From assembly GCF_002368395.1 (NCBI RefSeq), contig NZ_AP018254.1, forward strand, positions 3,720,001-3,784,000: DNA of 64,000 nucleotides. The letters are read 5' to 3'. This document shows, one piece after another, positions 57,200 through 64,000 of the stretch. The position numbers were made by a program, and so were the translations under genes. The notes below the pieces were generated by a model. The model was not told the DNA's origin and ran no database searches. It saw nothing but the letters and a program-made list of their open reading frames with translations. Positions within the stretch are counted from its first letter, which is position 1. The number at the start of each line of letters is the position of its first letter. The stretch is from Calothrix sp. NIES-3974 (GTDB lineage: Bacteria > Cyanobacteriota > Cyanobacteriia > Cyanobacteriales > Nostocaceae).

Positions 57200-57838
57200 C
57201 TAAAACTGATAAACTAGGCGATTACTGACTTCACTCAGCTTATTTTCCGAAAATAAGGTTTCAATAATTGCATCGATTTGTTTTTCCCCTAGTTGATGTG
57301 ACCTTAATAGGGATTTGATATATTGCCGTAATGAACTTCTAGTTTTTGGACGGGAATTCTGAGTGATTTTGGAAAGATGGTTGATAATTTTCGAGATAAG
57401 AGTATCCGTAGATTTTGGGAAATTTTGAGAATTTTGGGTATTTGGAGATTTTGATTTATTTGTTTGTTTAAGCTTGGATATTTCTTCAATGCGAGAACAT
57501 TGAATATTTTGCTTTTTTAAATAACTAATTAATGGGTCGAAGCCCTTGTCTTTGGATAAAACGATAAATTTAGAATTGCTGAGATTATGACTAACGCGAC
57601 CTAGATAGAAAGCGATGTGGAAATCAAGGGAATTATTGCCACTTCCTTCGATTTTTATCCATTCGACCCGATGTCCGAGACATTGAATTGATTGGACTAA
57701 TTCAAAGGGAATTTTATTCTGAGATTGTCCAACAAAAATCTTGACTTCAATATCTTCTAGTTGAATACTAGAAAAGTTGAGATTTTGCACATTCTCGTAA
57801 TCGATAAACAGGATAGTTTTACTGGAATTGGCACTCAT
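57200..57838 (-). CDS. NYN/PIN-like nuclease-domain protein
   Basis: The 212 residues start with the NYN catalytic fold: ILFIDYENVQNL near 9-20 (metal-binding Asp), VEWIKIEGSGNNSLDFHIAFYLGRV near 58-82 (second Asp) and FIVLSKDKGFDPLISYL near 90-106 (third acidic site). A Ser/Asn/Lys linker (about 115-145) leads to a helical C-terminal domain (SKIINHLSKI ... QLGEKQIDAIIETLF), possibly nucleic-acid binding. NYN proteins process RNA; the target is unknown. All acidic residues expected for activity are present. Confidence 0.85.
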   Translation of the reverse strand: MSANSSKTILFIDYENVQNLNFSSIQLEDIEVKIFVGQSQNKIPFELVQSIQCLGHRVEWIKIEGSGNNSLDFHIAFYLGRVSHNLSNSKFIVLSKDKGFDPLISYLKKQNIQCSRIEEISKLKQTNKSKSPNTQNSQNFPKSTDTLISKIINHLSKITQNSRPKTRSSLRQYIKSLLRSHQLGEKQIDAIIETLFSENKLSEVSNRLVYQF

Positions 57839-58078
57839 TTTCCTTACTTACGCAAAGCACCCGACGGAAATCAAAGCAATGAGAACAATGCCAGATGTTA
57901 GGAATACGAAATATTACTTAACAATCTGTTCGCTAAGTCGGGAGGCTTTTTTTACCCTTGATTTGTTTTGTTAGTCTACACTATTTGGGATTATTGTTCC
58001 CTAAATCTAATAGAAAATAATACCGAAATAATACTGATTCCCCAAATACAGCAGATTTCAGGTAAATGAGGTACGTTT

Positions 58079-58180
58079 CCCGGATTTCTCACGAGTAAGT
58101 TATAAGTCTTGAGTGACGGATTAATTTTCCTTCTACTCCCTACTCCCTGTAAGTTTTAGAAATTTGTGAGAAATGCAGGG
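58079..58180 (+). repeat. MITE-like repeat, CC[CT]G[GC]ATTTCTC family, copy at 58079
   Basis: The 102-bp copy from CCCGGATTTCTCACGAGTAAG to TTTGTGAGAAATGCAGGG closely matches 23995-24095. The rest of the gap 57839-58273 holds no gene; the minus-strand NYN promoter lies at its left end. Confidence 0.75.
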
Positions 58181-58273
58181 TTTTTTTATTTTCCAGACTT
58201 GCCCAAAACCGCTTTTACCCTTATATCCTGTATTCTGTATTCTTGAATTCTGCTGTAAATTATCACTCAATCA

Positions 58274-59128
58274 ATGCCAAATTCCGCACCACGCCAATTT
58301 CAACTTACCGCATATACAAAAGGTCAAGGCTACCCCCTTCTGTGCTTACACGGTCATCCTGGTTCTGGTCCCAGCATGGATGTATTTACTAATCACCTCT
58401 CACAGCGCTTTTATACGATTGCACCGGATTTACGGGGATACGGTAGAAGTCGCACCCGTGGGGATTTTGTCATGGAAGAACACATTTACGATTTAGCCCA
58501 GCTGCTGGAACGCTATCGGCTGGAAAAATGTCTAGTGCTAGGCTGGTCTCTGGGGGGAATTTTGGCGATGGAATTGGCTTTACGTTTTCCCGAACGGGTG
58601 ACGGGTTTGATTTTAATCGCAACAGCTGCACGTCCCCGTAGTAACCATCCCCCCGTTTCCTGGCAAGATAATCTGTATACCGGTATCGCGGCTGTAATTA
58701 ATTATCTTCGTCCTGGTTGGCAATGGAATATTGAAACCTTTGGTAAGCGATCGCTGTTTCGCTATTTGATCCAACAACACCACGCGATCGCCTATAAATA
58801 CATCGCTGAGGCTGCAATTCCTGCTTACCTGCAAACATCACCTCGTGCAACCAGGGCTTTAACAATGGCGATTCGCTCCGGATATAACCGCGTTCCCGAC
58901 CTCAAACAAATAACATGTCCTGTCCTGTTGATGGCAGGTGAACAAGACCGTCACATTATTGCCCAAGCAAGTCGGGAAACCGCAGAAAACATTCCCCACA
59001 GTCAATGGATTTGTTATCCACAAACTGCCCACTTGTTCCCCTGGGAAATACCGACTCAAGTGCTGGAGGACATCGAGAAGTGGCTCCAGGATTACCCAGA
59101 AGTAGCCTCAAACTTTGCTTCGAGTTAA
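58274..59128 (+). CDS. Alpha/beta hydrolase
   Basis: The 284-residue cytosolic hydrolase has the full catalytic set: oxyanion region LCLHGHPGSGPS near 19, nucleophile elbow GWSLGG near 95 (Ser), Asp in LMAGEQDRHI near 222, and His in QTAHLFPWE near 254. APDLRGYGRSRT near 52 is typical of haloperoxidase, lactonase or C-C hydrolase types. Substrate is not predictable. Single gene. Confidence 0.9.
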   Translation: MPNSAPRQFQLTAYTKGQGYPLLCLHGHPGSGPSMDVFTNHLSQRFYTIAPDLRGYGRSRTRGDFVMEEHIYDLAQLLERYRLEKCLVLGWSLGGILAMELALRFPERVTGLILIATAARPRSNHPPVSWQDNLYTGIAAVINYLRPGWQWNIETFGKRSLFRYLIQQHHAIAYKYIAEAAIPAYLQTSPRATRALTMAIRSGYNRVPDLKQITCPVLLMAGEQDRHIIAQASRETAENIPHSQWICYPQTAHLFPWEIPTQVLEDIEKWLQDYPEVASNFASS

Positions 59129-59274
59129 GTGACTAGACAAGATATGGAGTAATAGACGGTCATTAATCTGGAACACTGAATACGGAGATTAAGGTATTTT
59201 TGTGCATTCCCAATGTTTATCCGCCTTTTCACCACCGACGAATCGAATCTACCCACTTAACTTGTCAACAAAAC

Positions 59275-59592
59275 TTATATCTGACCGCTAAAGACAGGCT
59301 TTACTTTACGGTCAATCAATTCCCCCAGGTCTTCTGCTATTGTCAATGCACCTGGCTTACAGCGTTTCACGCTTGTGGAAATCCCCTGCGCGCCTTCTTG
59401 AACTAAATCTTCTACATAGCCATCGCGAGCGGTTTCAGCTTCGGCTGCACTCAAAAATGGTCCAAAGTAGTAGGTGCAACGAGGATTTTGCGTGACTACC
59501 TCAACCCACCAGGCCAAGCCGAGATTTTGGAATACGTTAACTAATTTTTCTTTGAAGCTATTCCAAACGCTTTTCATGGTTTTCACCAACAT
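59275..59592 (-). CDS. DUF1816 domain protein
   Basis: The 105-residue protein carries the cyanobacterial DUF1816 domain: LAWWVEVVTQNPRCTYYFGPFLSAAEAETARDGYVEDLVQEGAQGI near 26-71 and VKRCKPGALTIAEDL near 75-89. Function unknown; some members resemble phycobilisome linker modules, but this one has no other domain. A second Met six codons in (59577) may be the true start. Confidence 0.88.
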   Translation of the reverse strand: MLVKTMKSVWNSFKEKLVNVFQNLGLAWWVEVVTQNPRCTYYFGPFLSAAEAETARDGYVEDLVQEGAQGISTSVKRCKPGALTIAEDLGELIDRKVKPVFSGQI

Positions 59593-59695
59593 TTTATAAA
59601 GTAGAGAACGGAGAGTAAAAGTGTATGTTGACTTTGTGTGTCTATTTACAATTCTTTATACTCTTTTACTCCAAATTTTTCCACAATATTGTCGC

Positions 59696-60700
59696 TTATG
59701 TATCCAGATGTAGGGTATTTACCCAGCGTTGACGATAAATTTCGTAGAGCGCCATACCCGCAGCTACGGATGCATTTAGGCTAGGAGTCTTACCAGTCAA
59801 GGGAATCGACACTAACACATCGCAACAACGTTGTGTCAGCAGACTTAAACCTTCCCCTTCGGCTCCGATTGCCAACACAATTGGTGTGGGTCGCTTGCGG
59901 GTATCGGTGGCATTGGTAAAATCAACGGTGTGCAGGGGTACACTGGCATCTGATGCTGTACCATAAATCCAAAATCCAGCTGCTTTCAACTCCTCCAGAG
60001 CATGGCTGAAATTATTCACCCGTGCGACGGGAAAATTTTCTAATGCACCCGTTGCTACCTTCAATACGGTTGAGGTAATTCCCACTGCGCGACGCTGGGG
60101 AATAATTAATCCCTGTGCGCCGATGGCTTCGGCTGTGCGAATGATAGCACCTAAATTATGGGGATCGGTAATACCATCGGCTGCTAAAATCACGGGTGCA
60201 TCGGTGACAGCAAAGGCAGTTTCGATTAATTTGGTCAAGTCTGTATAATCATAGGCTGCAACTTGAGCTGCAACGCCTTGATGATTAGCTTGGTCGGTAA
60301 TTTGATCTAAACGCCGAGGTTCAACTTCATCAATTACGGTTCCATTTTCCTTAGCCCTCAAGATTAAAGAGTGAAAACGGGGGTCATAGCGCAGACGTGG
60401 TGTAATCCAGATCCGATTTAGATGACGTTTCCCTTCTAGGGCTGTTAAAACCGGATGACGACCATAGATTAAATCTTGATCTTCATTCAGATTTGGTAAG
60501 GTTAGGGATTGTTCTGGGGAACGACGGGGACGGGGACTCGGATGAAATTTGCGATCGCGTTCCACTGGTGCAATGGATTTCGCTGTACGTATAGTCCCGG
60601 GAACAACCCGTTTCCCTTTGAGCTTTACTGATTGTGTACGTTTAGATTCTGGCACAATCGGCTTGATTTTTTTGGTTTTATTTGGCATTGGATTAGACAT
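59696..60700 (-). CDS. rlmB: 23S rRNA (guanosine-2'-O-)-methyltransferase RlmB/TrmH family
   Basis: SPOUT-class enzyme that methylates a 23S rRNA guanosine, 334 residues. A basic N-terminal tail (about 1-70, Lys/Pro/Arg-rich) is followed by the substrate-binding domain ([15 protein letters not shown] near 77) and the knotted catalytic domain: [30 protein letters not shown] near 171, [15 protein letters not shown] near 275, and [24 protein letters not shown] near 298. The Mini-RNase III gene lies 126 bases upstream on the same strand, so the two rRNA-maturation genes likely form an operon. Confidence 0.93.
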   Translation of the reverse strand: MSNPMPNKTKKIKPIVPESKRTQSVKLKGKRVVPGTIRTAKSIAPVERDRKFHPSPRPRRSPEQSLTLPNLNEDQDLIYGRHPVLTALEGKRHLNRIWITPRLRYDPRFHSLILRAKENGTVIDEVEPRRLDQITDQANHQGVAAQVAAYDYTDLTKLIETAFAVTDAPVILAADGITDPHNLGAIIRTAEAIGAQGLIIPQRRAVGITSTVLKVATGALENFPVARVNNFSHALEELKAAGFWIYGTASDASVPLHTVDFTNATDTRKRPTPIVLAIGAEGEGLSLLTQRCCDVLVSIPLTGKTPSLNASVAAGMALYEIYRQRWVNTLHLDT

Positions 60701-60826
60701 AGGAATAATCAGATTTACTTATTAGAAAAAAACAAAAACTGACAAAACTAATTGACACGGCTAAACTAGTCACCTTGCTTAACACTCAGTTATATGTTCT
60801 GAATTCAAGGTACAAAATTAACGCTA

Positions 60827-61330
60827 CTAATCCAGATGTAGCTTTTGTAATAACTCTGTCAAACGTTCAGTATCGGTGAGATAAAGATAACCAATTAGGG
60901 TTTCCAGACCGCTTGCTTGTTGGTATGTTTCTGCATGAACTCGTTTATGACGAGTATTGGCCGCATTCCTTCCCCGACGAATAATGTCTTTTTCTTCTTC
61001 CTGAAGATGGGGGAGCAATTTTTGCAAATGTAATGCTTGTGCTTCCGCACAAACTTGCGCCACAACTAATTGATGGTAGATACCTAGTTTACGTGGTGGT
61101 GACAAGAAAAAGATACGCACGTAGAGTTCATAGACTGCATCACCAATGTAGGCTAAGGCCGATGGTGATAGACGCTGAATTTCTGCTAGACGTGCAGACT
61201 TTTCCAAATTATGAAAATAAAGTGTATTCAGATTCTGATTAACAGCCGCGTGAAACACATTAATCAATGCTGATTCTAGTTGAGCAGGCTCGTGACACTG
61301 ATCTAATGGCGGCTCCTGGTTTGAACTCAC
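60827..61330 (-). CDS. mrnC: Mini-ribonuclease III (MrnC)
   Basis: The 167-residue enzyme matures 23S rRNA ends. It has the RNase III catalytic core but no dsRNA-binding domain: LSPSALAYIGDAVYELYVR near 55-73 with the catalytic Asp in the GDA(V/I)(Y/F)E motif, then IIRRGRNAANTRHKRV near 112-127 and ASGLETLIGYLYLTDTERL near 138 (second acidic site in GLE). Length and motif match the family. It precedes rlmB, consistent with joint rRNA maturation. Confidence 0.92.
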   Translation of the reverse strand: MSSNQEPPLDQCHEPAQLESALINVFHAAVNQNLNTLYFHNLEKSARLAEIQRLSPSALAYIGDAVYELYVRIFFLSPPRKLGIYHQLVVAQVCAEAQALHLQKLLPHLQEEEKDIIRRGRNAANTRHKRVHAETYQQASGLETLIGYLYLTDTERLTELLQKLHLD

Positions 61331-61847
61331 AAGTTAGTTTTGACGGATTCAATCGACATTGTATACATGAAGATATTTATTCTACCTGCAAGCTGTCACT
61401 TTGGGTGATTCAAATGGTTTGCGGCTACATAGTAATTTCCTAATTTTATCTATTTGGCGAGAATAAAACATAAAGCTGGCATTAAATTTAATCGCAATCT
61501 AGATTGTATTCGATTAAACCAGTCAAAAGTAATGCGGTGAGTTTTATTTATTGCATAAAATACAATCTAAAACAAGACTAGATGTGCGATTAAACACAGA
61601 TTTGTGTGGCTGTTCGACAATAAGATACATAAGATACAAAATATACAGGAAAAACCGAATTAGTTCTTCACTGATGTTTGTATACACAAACAAAGCCATA
61701 GTCTCTCAACTAGAGAGAATTATAGATAATAATCTTTGGCTTTGGTCGGGAAATATTATGCAATCCTACAATTATACAATAAATTTTCCCTATCTGTATT
61801 CGCGATAAACCTTCGGTATCGGCTACGGGATAGCAGCCAAATAAAGT
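61331..61847. other. Intergenic region, no gene recognised
   Basis: A 12-bp palindrome CAATCTAGATTG at 61495-61506 sits inside longer imperfect symmetry (AATCG ... CGATT). Repeated CGATTAAAC phrases follow. The 85-codon frame at 61551-61808 has no family character. No tRNA or other RNA is seen. Confidence 0.4.
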
Positions 61848-61880
61848 TAAGCTATCCAGGTGGAAAGACTGGATAGCTGG
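61848..61880 (-). terminator. Terminator downstream of the STAS gene
   Basis: AGCTATCCAG (61850-61859) and CTGGATAGCT (61869-61878) form a 10-bp stem with a 9-base loop, 25 bases after the STAS gene stop at 61905. The U-run on the minus strand is interrupted (TTAACTTTATTT), so strength is moderate. Confidence 0.75.
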
Positions 61881-61904
61881 GTAAAAACGAATTTTGTCGA
61901 GCAA

Positions 61905-62351
61905 TTAAGCTGACTTAAGGTTTTCCAACGCCGCTTCCACGGAAGTTTGCAGCGCCAGAAATTTTTCTAAACGAACGAGTTTCACGGTTTGGGTGACACG
62001 GGCATTGGTGACGATTTGAAAAGTTCCTTCGGCTGTTTGTGACTGTTTTGCTAGTTGCACAAGGGCACCGAGACCAGAACTATCAACAAAATCGATTTGT
62101 GACAGGTCTAAAATAATATTTTTGGGCCCATCTTCGATTTTGGCACCAATCACCTTACGAAAGGTCGGCTCTGAAAAGGCATCTAATAATCCTGTGAGGC
62201 GGAATAGCTGGTAGTTATCCCGGACTTCACGAGTACCTCTCAGGCTCACGGTTAAATTCAGTGACTCAGCTATAATTCCCTCCTCTTCATAAAAGTAAAC
62301 GTTCCAGTATACATAGTTTTTCTTGGGCTTGTCTATGATTATGGCTGACAA
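61905..62351 (-). CDS. STAS-domain anti-sigma-factor antagonist
   Basis: The 148-residue product has a STAS domain: FRLTGLLDAFSEPTFRKVI near 51-69, IILDLSQIDFVDSSGLGALVQLA near 80-102 with the phosphorylatable Ser in DSSGLG, and TVKLVRLEKFLALQTSVEAAL near 122. It should switch a partner kinase or anti-sigma factor according to Ser phosphorylation. The N-terminal 30 residues are unusual for the family, and GAGGAGG sits inside the frame near 62280, so the true start may be internal, around the VSLRGTREVRD segment. Confidence 0.88.
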   Translation of the reverse strand: MSAIIIDKPKKNYVYWNVYFYEEEGIIAESLNLTVSLRGTREVRDNYQLFRLTGLLDAFSEPTFRKVIGAKIEDGPKNIILDLSQIDFVDSSGLGALVQLAKQSQTAEGTFQIVTNARVTQTVKLVRLEKFLALQTSVEAALENLKSA

Positions 62352-62435
62352 AAGTTGAGATACTTGGGAACGTAACAGACAATTAGTAATTAATAACTGT
62401 TAAATATTAACCGCTAATTCCCTTTTGTTGCCAAT

Positions 62436-63590
62436 TTATTCGTTATTTCGTTTGCTCTTGGCTGTGCGCATGGCTTGGACAAATTCGGCAAATAAATAAT
62501 CTGCGTCGTGGGGACCGGGACTGGCTTCGGGGTGGTATTGGACGGAAAATATGGGTAAATTTTTGTGGCGGATACCAGCTACGGTGGTGTCATTCAAATT
62601 CAAATGACTGATTTCCACCTGTTCTGTTGGTAGGGTTTGGGGATCGATGGCAAAGCTGTGGTTTTGACTAGTAATTTCCACTTGTTGGGTTAAACCGCAG
62701 GGTTGATTTAAACCGCGATGGCCAAATTTGAGTTTGAAGGTACTCGCTCCGAGAGCGTGACCGAGAATTTGGTGTCCCATACAAATACCAAACATTGGGC
62801 GATCGCTGTTTAGTAACTTGCGGGTGATTTCGATCCCTTCTTGCACGGCTCCAGGGTCTCCTGGTCCATTGGACAGAAAAATGCCATCGGGGTTATATTT
62901 TTCAATTTCCTCAATACTGGTATTGGCGGGAACAACAATGACTCGACATCCGTGGCTGGCTAATCGTCGTAGGATATTACGTTTCACACCAAAATCCAGT
63001 GCCACCACGGTAAATTCTGGGGAATTAGGTGATTCTAAATAATACTCCCAGTCGCTAGGGGTTGTTTCTGACCATTCGTAGGTTTGGGGTGTAGACACTT
63101 CCCGAACCAGGTTTAATCCGCTCATACTTGGTGCTGCTTGGACAAGTTCGAGTAATTCGGCTTCATCGCTAATTTCTGTGGAAATTGCCCCGTTCATTGC
63201 TCCTACTTGGCGAATTTTCCGGGTGAGGGCACGGGTATCAATCCCATAAATTCCCGGAATTTGGTGGGTTTTGAGGTAATCTGGCAGGGATTGGGTGGAA
63301 CGCCAATTACTGGGGCGAGGGCAAATATTCCGAGCGATCGCACCACGTACATGGGGACGGCTTGATTCGGCATCTTCAGGATTGACACCGGTATTTCCCA
63401 ATTCTGGATAGGTAAAAATCACTATTTGACCGCAGTAACTAGGGTCGGTGAGGACTTCCTGATACCCGGTCATACCAGTATTAAAGACAACTTCGCCAAC
63501 GGTAGTGCCAGCAGCACCAAAGGACCATCCACGGTATACACTACCATCGGCAAGCACCAATAGGGCTTTGTTTACATCAGATAGAGACAT
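62436..63590 (-). CDS. carA: Carbamoyl-phosphate synthase small (glutaminase) subunit
   Basis: Supplies ammonia from glutamine for carbamoyl phosphate, used for arginine and pyrimidines. About 384 residues: N-terminal CarA domain ([39 protein letters not shown]), then the class I glutaminase with catalytic Cys in [11 protein letters not shown] near 270, and His/Glu in [13 protein letters not shown] near 355. The frame starts at 63695, but the first 35 codons translate an intergenic repeat with the GACGACC-GTCGGGTCGTC palindrome, so the ATG at 63590 is chosen. Confidence 0.95.
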   Translation of the reverse strand: MSLSDVNKALLVLADGSVYRGWSFGAAGTTVGEVVFNTGMTGYQEVLTDPSYCGQIVIFTYPELGNTGVNPEDAESSRPHVRGAIARNICPRPSNWRSTQSLPDYLKTHQIPGIYGIDTRALTRKIRQVGAMNGAISTEISDEAELLELVQAAPSMSGLNLVREVSTPQTYEWSETTPSDWEYYLESPNSPEFTVVALDFGVKRNILRRLASHGCRVIVVPANTSIEEIEKYNPDGIFLSNGPGDPGAVQEGIEITRKLLNSDRPMFGICMGHQILGHALGASTFKLKFGHRGLNQPCGLTQQVEITSQNHSFAIDPQTLPTEQVEISHLNLNDTTVAGIRHKNLPIFSVQYHPEASPGPHDADYLFAEFVQAMRTAKSKRNNE

Positions 63591-63887
63591 AGGTTTTTTT
63601 GTATGGGAGTAGGGAGTACAGACGACCGTCGGGTCGTCTGTACAGGGAATAGTGAGTGGGGATGCTGGGGAGTAAGTAATAGTAATAAATAACAAATAAT
63701 AATAATTTACTTATCTCCTGTCTCCTGTTCCCTAACGGCCGTTATTTCTTGACTTCGATGAACCATTATGCCGTAAACTATCTACACTTGGGAGATGAGG
63801 ATCAATTAAAATCCACCAAATCCTAATTTGTTAGGAATAAACATGGATGGATTTCGGAACGCTTAGGCAGGTACAATCCTATTAATT
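63591..63887. other. Divergent intergenic region with dispersed palindrome
   Basis: A GACGACC-GTCGGGTCGTC palindrome (63621-63638, one base lost) lies within GGGAGTAGGGAGTACAG-type repeats just upstream of carA. The gap should contain the promoters of carA and the lipoprotein gene; neither is clear. Confidence 0.5.
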
Positions 63888-64000
63888 ATGCAGCAATTAT
63901 ATATTTTTCGCGCTACGCGTATTTTAATTATTGCGATCGCAGTTTCTTCCTCGGCGGTTGCATGTCGGCAAGCAAGGCAAGTTAACGTCAGTTCTCCGGT
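63888..64000 (+). CDS. Predicted lipoprotein, N-terminus only (runs off window)
   Basis: The 37 visible codons encode a basic N-terminus and hydrophobic helix ending in a lipobox-like SAVAC (ATRILIIAIAVSSSAVAC), so it should be lipidated at Cys24 and anchored outside the inner membrane. The mature part is not in the window and no family can be assigned. The frame is open to the last base. Confidence 0.65.
   Translation, partial: MQQLYIFRATRILIIAIAVSSSAVACRQARQVNVSSP

Noticed and set aside
58173-58496. 107-codon ORF before and across the alpha/beta hydrolase start
   Set aside because: Out-of-frame overlap with a confident gene; begins in the MITE copy.

Overview
The window comes from a filamentous, Nostocales-type cyanobacterium. 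The evidence is dense GCGATCGC (HIP1) sites, cyanobacterial marker genes (LdpA, the Ycf45/R3H ATPase, a PucC-family carrier, DUF760, DUF1816, multi-GAF sensors), B12-dependent class II ribonucleotide reductase, and AT-rich intergenic DNA full of short repeats (runs of the type GGGAGTAGGGAGT and TTTTGGATTTTGGATT) and small palindromic or MITE-like elements. Genus cannot be fixed from sequence alone.

Layout. 1-9223 (minus) is a tightly coupled type III-D CRISPR effector operon, cut off at the left edge. In transcription order it holds a CARF nuclease of the Card1/Can2 type, Cas10 without an HD domain, a Csm3-like Cas7, Csx10 with a helical C-terminal extension, a double-Cas7 fusion, Csx19 and a large TIGR03986 RAMP protein. 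A divergent WYL-type TIGR03985 gene (9337-10761) is its likely regulator. No CRISPR array, cas1, cas2 or cas6 is visible. 10871-12068 holds a minimal Rieske protein between two paralogous unknown proteins. 12829-13440 is a DUF1636 gene under a cobalamin riboswitch. 13523-23611 holds housekeeping and signalling genes: CsaA, two FHA proteins (one fused to a flavin oxidoreductase), endonuclease V, an OpuCA-like ABC ATPase, a TPR protein, a PucC carrier and an inositol monophosphatase. 24660-28723 is an arsenate-resistance cluster (ArsJ and its GAPDH partner, plus an ArsB/NhaD-type carrier) with two ArsR-like operators. 28884-43095 holds DUF760, an orphan antitoxin, a CHAT protease-like protein, a cytochrome b-type protein flanked by two copies of one MITE, a multi-GAF ATPase, LdpA-R3H, a PPOX flavoprotein and NrdJ. 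44079-49312 is a kdpA-kdpB-kdpF/G-kdpC potassium-pump operon with unusual tandem repeats at both ends and a clear terminator. 49669-63590 holds NagB, a HAD phosphatase, a sulfite-oxidase-like protein, an SLBB polysaccharide exporter, an ABC ATPase, a WecG/TagA glycosyltransferase, an NYN nuclease, an alpha/beta hydrolase, DUF1816, RlmB, Mini-RNase III, a STAS protein and CarA. A lipoprotein gene runs off the right edge.

How genes work together. The III-D proteins should form one RNA-guided complex: Cas10 makes cyclic oligoadenylate and the CARF protein responds. GAPDH and ArsJ should convert arsenate to 1-arseno-3-phosphoglycerate and export it. KdpA, B, F and C form one ATP-driven K+ pump. 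B12 links the riboswitch-controlled DUF1636 gene and NrdJ only through shared cofactor use.

Most novel-looking signals: the in-frame 24-bp repeat expansion between kdpA and kdpB with a related 35-bp array after kdpC; a MITE interrupted by a second MITE with a TTAA duplication; the Rieske/paralog cassette; a candidate structured small RNA at 54274-54405; and the altered nuclease motif of the CARF effector.
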